Source: Lithospermum erythrorhizon
Taxonomy: Eukaryota > Streptophyta > Magnoliopsida > Boraginales > Boraginaceae
Assembly: GCA_019722365.1 (NCBI GenBank)
Contig: JADFUC010002237.1
Coordinates: 1 to 64,000 of the forward strand
Length of the DNA: 64,000 nt
Direction: 5' to 3'
In this document: positions 35,142-46,607 of the stretch, in pieces
Layout: every line of letters begins with the position of its first letter
Position numbering within the stretch: the stretch's first letter is position 1
Notes under the pieces: generated by a model
Told to the model about the DNA's origin: nothing
The model's input: the letters and a program-made list of their open reading frames with translations, nothing else
Databases searched by the model: none
Position numbers and translations under genes: made by a program

Positions 35142-38100
35142 TCAGCTTTTAAGGCAGGAAAGGGCTAGTATTTTTTCCTCAATCAATTCCAGAGCAGTTT
35201 CGTCTAGTTTTTCTCTGGAAAATCCATCAATCTTCAAACCTGAAAGTATTAAATTTGCATATTCATAAGAACTATACTACAGGTGTACATTTCCAAAAGG
35301 GAAGTTCTGGAAAATCAGTGAAATAGTTATCGACTCGACGTTGGAGGTCAAAGCCATGGTCATAGGCTCTTTTGGGAGATAAGATGGAACTCAAGACACC
35401 CAGAATTGGCATGACCTTTCTGCAACACCTCATCTCAAATTCACAACTAGTATTTGGGCATGAGTTGTACTATTGTCCTCATGAACACTCACACATATTA
35501 AGCATTGTGGTGGGTTTATACTAAAAATAATTAACTATAGATGGATAGAGTTGAGGAACTTATTAATACACTAATCTACCAAGGTGGGACTAGGTTTCTG
35601 AGTACATGTAACGCGGTCCACCAATGGACTTACATGTGGACTCAACCGCGCTGTGATCATGATACCATGTTAAGAATTCATGAGGTTACGTACTAAAACA
35701 ATTTGGTTATTTGAGGAGTGACCTATAACCTTATAAACCCACCTGAACTTTCATAATATTTCAATGTGGAGTTTTCCTACACACTCTCTCCAAGTGCAAA
35801 CTCGTTCCTTTTTCGGACTCAATTTGTACATGTCAATTTTTTATTTACTTTTTATTTTTCATTTATGTCAAGTGGGTCACTTTAATACTATGTTATGAAT
35901 CCGTAGTCTTCCAATAAAATCAATTTCTAAAGATGGATAAATCTCAGGAGTCTATTAATACACATGACATATCTTAATCTATTAAGATGGAACTAGTTTT
36001 CTTAATAACGCCTAAGTTTACAACATACTCCGTATAATATTATAGTGAGAAAAGTGGTATGCCAACCTTGCACGATGGACCATTCTCCTTTCTCACATAT
36101 TACAGGAAAAGAGTAGATTAAGCCCTCTGGCACACCATAAGACCCATCAGAACAGACTCCCATGGACACCCAAGTTCCCTACATGAAAAAGAGAACCAGA
36201 CTATCAGAGTAATACTAATCATGAAAAACTAAAAATTGTTTTGCTTTCTCGACTTTGAATGTCAACCTTTGGGGTCCCAAGAACCCAATCTCGGATATGA
36301 TCACAGGCTGCATTTGCTGCAGACAATGCACTTGACATCTTTCGAGCTTCAACGATGGCTGCATCACGTTGTTGTACGTTTGTGGTGAACTCTGTGTTTA
36401 GCCTATGATAAGAGATATAAGTCTCAGTGTATGGAGAAAAAAGAAAGAAAATTGCTTGTTCAATGAGCATGAACAACTTAGAATGCTGAACACGGTTGTG
36501 AAGCTAAAGTAAAGTTACATTCTAGCAGGCCGGGGAAGAAATATCGACGAGTGTTAATGAAAAATAGATCATACAAGCAAAGAAGTAAACAGTGCGAGTA
36601 ACGAATTAACAGAATCAGAATTGATATAGAGGTGCTAAAGAAGTGTGAAATGAATCAGCAATTGATCTTACCAATCATCATCAGCAACAAGTTTTTTAAT
36701 TGGCTTGTGGCCACTGATGCTAGACACAGTAGCATGATTTGCATCTGGATATTGAGTTGAAGAATGATTTCCCCATATTATCACATTCTTCACATCACTA
36801 ACATAAACATTTAGCCTCTCTGAAATCAGCGCTAAAGCTCTATTGTGATCGAGTCTGGTGAGGCAGGTAATATTCTTTGCTGGTATTGACGGGGCAAATT
36901 CTTTCAGGATGAGTGCATTGGTGTTAGCTGGATTAGCCACCACGAGTACCTGTCAAGATATACACACAAACGACATATCATCTCACACAGGTATATGAGA
37001 AGCATACTGATAGAGTAATGTACGAGTGGGGTTAAGCCCACGAGTCTGGTCCACATATTACTCCATCACATACTATCATAAACTGCATTAATCATTGATC
37101 AAATTATTTGCAATAAAAAAAAAAGAGATTAATAAAAATAACTTGAAGGAAAATGATGCATAGTTATGCAGAATCAGCAGCCAATGATATATAAGCTGCA
37201 AAGGCTAGGTCGAAGATGGAGTTAACTCACCCTCATCTCACACATATATATGAGAGGCATACTATTATAAACTCCATTAATCATTGATCCTATTATTTAC
37301 AAATAAATAACACATGAGATTAAAAACATAAAGTAGCTTGAATGACAATGATGTGGAGTTATGCAGTAACTAATAGGATCACAATAAATAAGAGTTGCAG
37401 GCCATTCTAAAAGGCTAGCAATCATTCCAAGGCATAAGTGTGTGTTTGACTAATTATTTTATACCCTTCAACATGTTTGCTTGTTCATTCGCCTAGTTTT
37501 CTACTTTTTCTCTAGCATTATGCAGAACCAAGTTAAAATATGAATCATTTTGTCAACATGAAATACTCACATAACTATGAGGTGGTCGGTGGTCCAGCTA
37601 TTCATTTACTGAAAAATCATAGCTGTTCATGATGTGGTAGAATGAAAGCTTTACTGAAGTAGTACTTAAAAGATCGATAAGAGGAGGTGGAGCTATTTAT
37701 TTATTAAGGATTCAGACATTCAGTTAAAATGGTAATGAGGAAAACAACGCCGATAAAGATGTATACAATTTCGTCAATAGAATTGGCTTTTGGGTTGAAA
37801 TACCATATATGTCAACATAGAGAAGTTTGCTATGGCGATAACATTATGTGATCAGGCATTTTTGCTAGCCCTTCTAAAAGGAGAGAATTTCATATATGTG
37901 GTATACCTTTCAGCCTAAATGCAGGTTCATATTTTCTACTGTTTAGCATTTGACCTCTCAAAGACTGATTCAATCATCCAATATTAGTTCTCAATTAGTG
38001 AAAAAAATTACCTTGCAATCGGATGCTGCATGCTGCTCCAAGGCTAAGGCTTGAGCTTTATACATGGACACATTCTTGGGCATAACATCTTTTCGTTCCA

Positions 38101-39754
38101 TACCCTCCTTCATTGGGAATCCACCAAGCATAACAGCAATGTTGACACCCTGGAAAGCTTCAACGACATCTGTTGTTGCCACAATATCTGTTGAATAATA
38201 CTCCCATAAGCAACGAAGGTTAACAAAAGCTTCAGGAAGATTCAGCCAACTATTACCTTTAACAAGTGGGAATGCTCCATCAACAAGTTCCATTTTTACA
38301 CCCTCCAAGTCCTTAGCAGCTGCTTCAACATCAAGCAAATGAATAATTACAGGCTGATCATGATCTAACATGGCTCCTCTTGCAATCAAGGGCAAAAGAG
38401 CATACCCTATTTGTCCTGCCAATCCCATTAAGATAATTAAATCAGAGAAAATCGACATATCATGATTCCCAGAAACTAATAAGTTGCTACTATCATGTAT
38501 ATTTTATTCACACAACTTGCCTATTGTAAAAAGGCTTAATGGCAGGGCAATTATCATGTTTACAAAATGTTTCAGTCGATCACCTATTTATATTTACATG
38601 TTTCTTTCCCCCGACTCCAGAAAGCACTCAAAGTTGGAGAGGACTTTTTGGTGCTGCAATATATCACAACATTCGTCACATTTGTTTAGTAATTGGTGAA
38701 GCTGCTCTTAAGGTGTGTGGTTCATTGATTTCATCAACGCCAAAGGATAGGGTCTAAGACTAAGTTCTCCCCAATGAAAACATCAGACTTCTTCCGACTC
38801 CTGAAAATTTGACCCCAAAGTTGTTGAAAAAAATCAACTCAATGTCACCATTTAAGTAACTTTCTTAGGAATTGTAATTATGTGGATGTGCAATTGATTG
38901 AGCATGATGAGTTGGTTTGTGAGGTGAAAGATATGGTGGGGTGTTGCGGTGGTTGGAGGGGAGGCAGGGTCTGTTACAGGTAGGGTAGTTGGGGGTGGGG
39001 GTGAGGGAGTCTTGGGATGACTATTGGAGGGAGGGGGGGTGATTTTCATAATGTATTGTAAGTAGAAAGATAAAACTGACCTTACTCTCACGTAGAAGCG
39101 ATCACGACATACTTAATCTACGACGATAGAACGCCGATCGATCAACATTTTCAAAATACAGAATTTGACGAAATAATTAAACACGAAATGATCGACTTAA
39201 ACATTCAGAAACACGACGACATGCCATTAAAGCTGTAAACTTAAACAATAGCTTAACCATTTTAGATATATTCATCATTCTTGATTATACAATTTACAAA
39301 CGAGAAAATGCCAAGATTGATACATTTCACATTGTAATTTTAACTTTTGATGCCGTTCGATAATACTTAGAATTTTGACACCCTCAAGGAGATTGATATA
39401 ACAACTTAATTATATCAACCGTGGACGTCAAAATTTGTAAGAATTATTAAAATGAGTCAAAAGTTCAAAGAATTATGTAAAAGTCCTCAATCTAGCCATT
39501 TTCTCAACCACAACATTGGCAACTATACATAACAATAAGGTGAAAACACCAATATTTAGCAAATAAGCATATAAACTAGTAAATTACCATCACAAGATAT
39601 AAAAAAATTCCAAATGTAACAGTATGGAATTCCAAAAAAGTAGCTTTTAAAAAAATGGGAATCTTAAAACATGCCTGCAGCACCAGTAACAAGAATCTTA
39701 ACAGGATCCTTTCCAACAATCAAGAGGTTCAACATATGTCTGATCAACTTCCAT
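35142..39754 (-). CDS. cytosolic-type NAD malate dehydrogenase, 7 exons
   Basis: Interconverts malate and oxaloacetate with NAD(H) in the cytosol. Exons: 39675-39754, 38257-38415, 38012-38187, 36672-36949, 36267-36402, 36067-36178, 35142-35239. All junctions keep phase and end at TGA. Starting at the ATG at 39735 gives 339 residues (family about 332). The dinucleotide fold starts [13 protein letters not shown]. Catalytic Asp166 and His194 lie in LTRLDHNRA and [11 protein letters not shown]; Arg169 and Arg105 are also present. The loop arginine expected at position 99 (FPRKEGMER) is methionine (FPMKEGMER). The tail [10 protein letters not shown] departs from the usual EEKDLAYSCLS. Wording such as [19 protein letters not shown] and FSREKL recalls the divergent third cytosolic isoform of Arabidopsis. 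An earlier ATG at 39754 is out of frame by one base. The first intron has a GC donor. Confidence 0.9.
35240..36066 (-). other. intron 6 of malate dehydrogenase with inserted repeat
   Basis: Two direct repeats (about 35540-35600 and 35930-35995; AGATGGATA, CTTATTAATACAC, TAATCTA, GGGACTAG) flank about 330 bp that contains ATGATACCATGTTAAGAATT. This suggests a small retroelement or other insertion in the intron. Confidence 0.5.
36950..38011 (-). other. intron 3 of malate dehydrogenase with internal duplication
   Basis: Contains two direct copies of a roughly 150-200-bp segment, at about 36978-37180 and 37226-37370. Shared words are CTCACACA, ATGAGA-GCATACT, CATTAATCATTGATC and GAGATTA. Copies differ by indels. 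Confidence 0.7.
38188..38256 (-). other. 69-bp stopless intron of malate dehydrogenase
   Basis: Donor AAAG|GTAATAG and acceptor TTCAACAG|ATATTG. Removal restores the family sequence (FPLVK then DIVATTDVV). It is a multiple of three without a stop, so retention would add 23 residues in frame. The position equals the usual intron after LLK in plant cytosolic malate dehydrogenase. Confidence 0.8.
38416..39674 (-). other. intron 1 of malate dehydrogenase, GC-AG
   Basis: Reads GCTGCAG|GCATGT at the donor and TTGGCAG|GACAAA at the acceptor. GC donors are a rare accepted class. The middle holds a C-rich sense-strand tract, G-rich on the forward strand at 38937-39035. Confidence 0.75.
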
Positions 39755-42459
39755 GACAAATATGCACAACCAAAAAGAACCAAAGGTTTCTCAATCATTT
39801 GAAGATATTCCATAATAAATTATTTTGACTTGAAAAAACAAAACCAACCCTGTAAAATATATATATGAGTTCGTTCTTGCATTGCATGAAGGCAGTATAT
39901 ATACAAGAACAGAACAACCCACGTTAGGAATACAAAAGAAGAACCTTGGGAAATATCGTTAGGGAAACAAAAACAAACATAAGAGAAAACTAAATCCACA
40001 AGCTTTGAAATAGTATAACATAACTTTCTTCTGAGAAAAAGGACCTTCAAATGCATACCATCATGTTCATATAATACAAGAATCATTGCCATAGGCGGCA
40101 TCGTTGACAAGAAACGTTCATGAGGTTTTAGCCATTGTCACTAAACTTTAGGTAACCAATAGGATATTTTTTCATACTCGAATAAAATTTGATCTTAATA
40201 ATATTTATATTTTTTTATATAGTTAAGATAATACTCCGTATTTATATCACTTCTATAACGAGAAATGATTATTATTGTTATTATCATACGTCCTGTAGAC
40301 TCTAATTTAATGGAAGTTGGTGCATTCTCGATTCAATACAAGCGCTCTCGACTTCTTCTATCATTAATTTGCCAGAAAGTGAACCATGACTTTTAACACA
40401 GATCGCAGCCTGCCCTACTGGACACGGCGCACGTGCAATCCCGCTGAATTTATGAGAGTTAGAATCGGTGTAATCTATATCGAAGCCTTGGTGTCCTCTC
40501 TCGAGTCAATATATATATAAGGTCTTGGGACTAGCTTCCTTCTATTTCATTAATCGATGGAGCCAAATCCCCCATAAACTCTTAATAATTATAAAAAGTT
40601 AATATTATAGAAATATTTTAAATAATAAATCAAATTATATTAATTATAAATTTATTGGTATAAGAATAGAAAAATTATTTATGATCAAACTTGATGGCCT
40701 AGATGTGTTAAATATTATGATAAATAAAGAAAAATTAGAGTTTTTAAATATTACTATCCTCACTTTTTCACGCAGCCATGGCTTTCACCCCATAAAGGTT
40801 TAATTCAGATTGAAGCCTGCTAAAAGCGAAAGTTCTGGGCCCCCGATCAATTAAAAACATATTTCAGCCAGACACTCTTCCATGGGCCATCCTGGCAGGA
40901 ATTCAAAGCCAAGTATTATTACGGTTTCATACCTCTTTTATTTATTTCAAAACACATTATTACACATTCATAATCAAAAATTTTTATTGAGATTAAAACA
41001 AGACATCCAATAGCGTTTATTTCATTGTCTTCATTCTTAAATTTAAAGAGACAACAAATTGTCTCCTAGTTTTGGTACTTCGTCTGGTTTCTCTCCACAT
41101 GATGGGCCAATTCTCTAATTTATGTTCTTTCATTTGAACACTTTTTATTTGATCGGTTATTTCTTCCCTTTTTTATTTGTCGCTCTAGCTTCCTTAAATT
41201 TTTATTTTAAAATATTTAACATTTTAACAAGAATACTTTTATAGTTTTTATTTTGCATTTTTTTACTATTTTTTCATTAAATTATCAACTAACCAACGAT
41301 TATAATTTTAAACATCGACATTATACATTTTAATATTGTTTTACTATAATTACTTTTCTTAATCTAAGGTGGAAAACAAGTTCAGAATCCACAAATAAAA
41401 AAACGAAGGAGCAATATTAAAAATATTTTTTAATATAAATTATTAACAATAATATTTAATATTAAAATAAAAATTAAATTCAAAATTAAACTTTTAAAAT
41501 TAAATAAAATAAATCAAAATAATTATAACATTATTAATAAATATGAAATATTAAAAAATATAAGAGATAATATGTATAATGAGGTATATAAATGTTAATG
41601 ATTTGAAATATTTGAATAGATTGTGGGGTTCAAAGAAAACACTCAATAAGCACTCTATCAATAAATGCCAGACAAGCTGGGTCAAGTATTTGCTTAGCGC
41701 GAAGAGGTAAGAAGCTGGCTAAACATTCATATTACATCGATTTAAGCACCTGTACGCTACTTTGTCATATCAACATTAAAAGTCGCTAACCTGATCCCAT
41801 CACTTCTGGGATTATACTTGGCTAAATTTGATTCAAATCTATTACCCATAATTTAACCCATTTTATATAAAAAAATGTGAGTTAATTGCCAATATAGTCC
41901 CAAATAAGGAGTCTTGTGATAGCTGGCCCCGTATAACGGAGCATTATTAAGTAGATAATCTAAATCACAATATTTCCGCCACTTCTACGAGCCATACCGC
42001 AAACACACGCCGATTAATTTCTTTAACGACTAAATTGCTACGATATTCACTAACACTTTAATTAAACCGTATCAATGCAATAGACTATATTAAAAATTAT
42101 CTCTAAAAAATGCCTCAAATTTAGTTTTTATTATTAGTTTGACTACCAAAGTGATTAAGTGAGTACCTATTATACAGTAGCGTTTTAGAGATTGGTGAAA
42201 TATATAGAAACCATGAAATTTTAAGTCAACTATGGATTTTTGTTTGTTATATTATATATAAACCTAAAGAATAATATATCAAATGAATTACCGTATCTCA
42301 TTAGGAAAAAGATGTTCTCACTTACTTGTTGATGAAAATAATTTACAGGTAAAGTACGATTTATTTCTTCTTTTTTAATACGTTTAAATGATTTACATAT
42401 ATGTCTGAGTTTATATACTTAGAGATAGATTGTGGAGTATTAAGTAATTCATTATTAAT
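39755..42459. other. upstream and intergenic AT-rich DNA
   Basis: 39857-39868 has an AT-repeat on the reverse strand that could act as the malate dehydrogenase TATA region, about 100 bases before the ATG. The rest is AT-rich without recognised genes. Confidence 0.45.
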
Positions 42460-42461
42460 TA

Positions 42462-42956
42462 TTTCCTCCGTTTTTAAAAGATTATCCACTTTTGACTTTT
42501 TGATAGTTTTACTCTACTTTGACTTTAAATATATTTGTTCGTGAGGCCTCCATTTCAAATTAATTAACGTTGTGATTCCATGTCAAGGTTTTGAATTATA
42601 AATTATTTTGTTATTCAATCCAAAAATTATAAAATTGATATTATTGAATTTTTTTTAAAAAATATTTTCATAATATATTATTTGTGTAATTTTTCATAAT
42701 GAATATAAAAAGTAAATTGATGACAAAGCTATGTCCTCGAAGTTTCAGAAGTCAATTAATTTGAAATTGAAGTAGTATAATATTTGATAAAAAATATATC
42801 AATGAAAAGATTTTGAATTGTATTTTTCATTGATATAGTTTTCATCAAGTATTATACAATACAACCAAAATATATATCTACTGTCAAAATTTAAAAAATA
42901 CAACTATCAAAAAATCAAAAGTAAAAAATCTTTTAGGAACCGAGGTCGGAGGACCA
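42462..42956. mobile_element. Stowaway-like MITE with ~50-bp terminal inverted repeats
   Basis: Left end TTTCCTCCGTTTTTAAAAG, then ACTTTTGACTTTTTGATAGTT. The right end is its imperfect complement, from AACTATCAAAAAATCAAAAG to CGGAGGACCA. Flanked by TA on both sides (42460-42461 and 42957-42958). No coding capacity. Confidence 0.8.
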
Positions 42957-42958
42957 TA

Positions 42959-43376
42959 TCAATTTCACTAGTGTTGTAGTTATGTGATTTACATATATGT
43001 GAACTTTATTCTAAATGAGCTTCATTATATGATACGTAGTAGTAGTTTAAAGTTTGAAAGCCTCGAATAGTAGTCCGAGAGTCAAATATGATGATAATAA
43101 TTGATATTAAAGGTTTTTTAGTACCTGTAGAAATTCTAAAATCTTGAGATAGAAAACTTTTAAATACATATATAACTGTCAGTCACAAATGTATTTCTTT
43201 AGCCTACTGCAAATTTTTTCGATTATCGATTTAAAGGTGAATTGAGAAGAGAATATAATATTTCTGTGAGATTAATCATATCAAGAATCAGAATCGTTAG
43301 AAAGATTTTATTATTTAAACGTGATGCCGCACTAATACAATAAAATTTTTTTAAAAATCTTTGCCTTTGAGGCATA
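42959..43376. other. AT-rich spacer
   Basis: Nothing recognised. Confidence 0.5.
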
Positions 43377-43396
43377 GTGTGTGTGTGTGTGTGTGT
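43377..43396. repeat. (GT)10 microsatellite
   Basis: Uninterrupted GT run. Confidence 0.95.
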
Positions 43397-43399
43397 AAA

Positions 43400-44340
43400 C
43401 AATTTTATCAAATCAATCGATTCGACTATCAATCTATTGCTTTATAAACCTGATCATTTAATTTCCCTCGGTGACGAACTCTGGATTTTGAGCTGGATCA
43501 GCCAGCCTGATTCATTATGGGTCGACTTCATCAGGTCAGTCAGACGCATCCTGCATCAATTGCATGAAAGCTTGTAGCATCCTAAGTTGTATTTGGATTT
43601 TGTGCCTAATTTGAGACTGGGATAGAGTCCTGATCAACGCTTTTAATTTCAGACGATGTAAAGACTTCAGTCTTTGACTTGGTCTCGACATGTGAGCTAC
43701 GGGTCCGGAAATGGGGAGTTTTAATTAAATTGCAGATGCTCGTGATGACCGTTTCGGGATTGACTGGCCTCTTATGACTGAACGTTATATCTCTAATTCG
43801 ATGGTCTAACAAAGAACTTCAGCAGCTCTGATCCCCACGCTAGATTTGAAATAAGTGCTTGAAGAAATTATTCCTAGGATTCTACATATTCGTGTGGATA
43901 TATTTGTACTATCAAGAGATGTTTTAAAGAATCCCATCTCGACTGCATTGATGGGGCATTTATATTTAATCCTCGCTAGCTTATTTGTTTTATGAGAACC
44001 GAATTATCATATTCTCTACTCGCTTTGCTTCGATCATGAAATTATCGCTAAGCCACAAAGAATTCAACTCAGACCTAATTCCTACCTATTTCGTCCAAAC
44101 AAGATTTCATTAAGCCACCTCACCTTCAATTCCCAGTGACCTCACAGTTTTTCTCCATCTCCTGTAAGAAATACTCCATGAAGCCTTTTCCTTACGTTAA
44201 ATTCTCCTGTGAGCTTTTTGTTGTATTTCTCGTGATGATTTTTCGAGTAGAATGGAGAGGTTTATATAGACTTCGACTCTCTTCCTCGACGGCTGATCCA
44301 TTTTTCTAAAGGAATTGGCTTATCTAATCATTAATTATTT
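43400..44340 (-). repeat. possible LTR/retroelement leader
   Basis: More GC-balanced noncoding block with a reverse-strand TATATAAAC near 44259-44267, followed in that direction by leader-like sequence. It looks like part of a retroelement LTR, but no partner copy or coding part was identified. Confidence 0.25.
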
Positions 44341-45240
44341 GCGTAGTATTCTGCACTGCCGAATCCTCAATAAAATATTAAAATAATAATATATTATCAA
44401 AAGTTCCGCCGACTTTTGCCTTGGTGAACAATCATACGCAGCTTCGCTTTTTAACGCGTAAACAGTGTAGCCTAGCTCGCTTTATTTTTTATCTGGCCGC
44501 TGGAAATTGCTTTATCCAGAAAATCTATTTTTTATCTCAAGCTTCTCTCATCCAATTTATTATTTTAATCCCGTGAAATTTTAGAAATAATATTTCAATA
44601 CCATCAATACATGAAATGTATATTTAGGTTTTAATTAATATAAATCCTAATTTCACCACTTCCTTAATTAATTTAAGTGAGCAAAATAAATGAAACCCTT
44701 TAATTTACAAGTGTGTGTGATTTTAATTGAGTACTGACGAAATTCCCTAATTCCATTACTACGTGAATCATGATTTGCCTTTATTTAATTATTTTAATTA
44801 ATAAGAATAAAATTAAATTCTTTATTAAAAAATAATTAATGTAAAATTTGACTGTTCTGAGCAGTAAATTTCTTATGCATTTCATTTCATCATGGGCTCT
44901 GATCTATATTCATGTTCACTTGATCATTATGTTTATCGATATATCATAGATAGAGTTCACATGCATAATATTTGAACTTCTAATTTTTTTTTATTGTATG
45001 TATAGCATTTTGAATTCATCAGTATGAACTATGAACTAGTGAAGACAAATTAATTCAAGTTTTTTTTTTATCACTTTGCATAAGTGTATAACATTATGAT
45101 TTGTCATATTATCATAACAGTTTTCCTATATATAGGATATACATGTATAATTGAAGGATTAATGATGACATACTTTAATTTTGCAATGAAAATATACAAG
45201 AAAAAATTTTCTATTGCATAAATTTGATTCAATCTCACCA
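44341..45240. other. AT-rich spacer
   Basis: No gene or structured repeat recognised. Confidence 0.5.
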
Positions 45241-45298
45241 TCTCTAGCGAACTATCGTTGAATATTATATCTCTAGCGAACTATCGTTGAATATTATA
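45241..45298. repeat. 29-bp perfect tandem duplication
   Basis: TCTCTAGCGAACTATCGTTG followed by AATATTATA occurs twice in a row without a difference. Confidence 0.9.
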
Positions 45299-45528
45299 TA
45301 TAAATATACTGTTTCCTATATTGGCAAGAATAATTTTTGGTAAATCTTTTGAAGAAAGTAATTACTAAAGTAACAATCTAACATTTTCCAATGTGTCTTT
45401 ATATTTAGCTAGTAATATCTCTTAATATCTGCTAATATTTTTTGGTTTTATCTTTTTTTTTTTGTTTTTTAAATATGTCTCAATTGATATTATTGTTGAC
45501 ATAATAATATATTGTCCATTCGAAATAG

Positions 45529-45678
45529 ATGAGTTCGTCCAACGTTGATCCCCAATTAGCTATTAATGAATTTGAAAGAGAGCGATCTATTTTAATCGGG
45601 CAAGAACAACTTAAACAACTTCGTATGTGGGCAAAATTAGTAGCTATGAATACCAAAACAAAATCAACTCGGAGTTAA
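45529..45678 (+). CDS. small ORF of unknown origin
   Basis: ATG-started 49-codon ORF with a charged, helix-like composition (INEFERERSILIGQEQLKQL then RMWAKLVAMN). No family recognised. It may be a fragment of a transposon protein, since it lies beside a gypsy relic. Not supported as a real gene beyond being open. Confidence 0.2.
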   Translation: MSSSNVDPQLAINEFERERSILIGQEQLKQLRMWAKLVAMNTKTKSTRS

Positions 45679-45784
45679 TGTTCGCTCAATAAGTCCACCA
45701 CATGGCATTTCTTGGAAATCTAGGATCAGGTATTACACCAAATTTCTCAATCAAATTGAAAATGTTAGTTTATCACATAAGATA

Positions 45785-46050
45785 ACTGATGTGTGTACTT
45801 TTCTCGAGGTCCCTATAGGACCCGAACCTTTTATCCTGAAATTTATTTATTTGTTTTTTTATTTTGATCCGAATTCCTTCGGTGTGATGGTTTCCCGCCT
45901 TCGATCCGACCTGATCCTTTACTTGTACGGGATAAGACGTGATAAGTGCCCCTATGTGACAGGCCCGGCTCGCCTCTTGCACAAGCGATCATTCCTTGGG
46001 CCAAGCTTGCTCCTCGCTCCACTACATTCATTTAAAAAGCGGTATCGGAT
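45785..46050 (-). pseudogene. gypsy gag 5' fragment (second copy)
   Basis: Homologous in the same orientation to 55300-55500. Shared words are GATGTGT, GGACCCGAACCTTTTATCC versus GGAACCTTTATCC, and ATTTGTTTT...ATTTTGATCCGA. On the reverse strand it corresponds to the gag N-terminal region. Belongs to a different copy or a rearranged end of the Tat element next to it. Confidence 0.6.
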
Positions 46051-46438
46051 GTGACGTAATTCACGACCGTAAGCCGATCGCTAAAATACCCGAATTAAAT
46101 TGGCCGATGTTTTAAGAGCTAATGAACAAAAGAGAGTTATTAGTTCAACATTAATTTAAACGAAGACATACGATGTGATTTATGTGAATACTGTGTCTTC
46201 GCCCCTTAAGATGCTGACGTTGTCACATCCTAAGACTGCATTTGATTCTTAAGCCTTCTCGCCAAGCCATGCTTCATCGGATCTTTTCTTTTTATAATGG
46301 CTCATTAGCCCATCGATCTTTATAACGCCCATATCAATTGCCCTTTTAATCTCCAAATCTGTACCCTTCACCTTTAACCACTGGGAACCATCTTTACGGC
46401 CCGGGATCTCTAAAAGACGCCAAGTGGTTTAATCACCA

Positions 46439-46447
46439 TATAAAAGG
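46439..46447 (+). promoter_or_regulatory. TATA box of the antisense ORF
   Basis: TATAAAAGG followed by a C/T-rich leader (CTCTCCATTTTCTTTCAC) and an ATG at 46608. Fits an independent forward promoter for the extra ORF of a Tat-type element. Confidence 0.55.
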
Positions 46448-46607
46448 TATGTCTCTCCATTTTCTTTCACTTCTTCACTTTTCTTCTTGTTATTATCGCC
46501 TTCCTTTTCCTCAAAGAAAAAGCAAGTCTCTTTCTCCGTTTTTGGTTTTCTCAAGAATCTCTTCTTGCTCTGCAACTTCGCCATTTCGACTTCTCGTGAT
46601 TCTTCTC

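Noticed and set aside
38484..38757. Forward ORFs inside malate dehydrogenase intron 1
   Set aside because: They lie fully within an intron on the opposite strand and match no known family.
39820..40110. 96-codon reverse-strand ORF upstream of malate dehydrogenase
   Set aside because: No homology, overlaps the presumed promoter and leader, and the composition is AT-driven.
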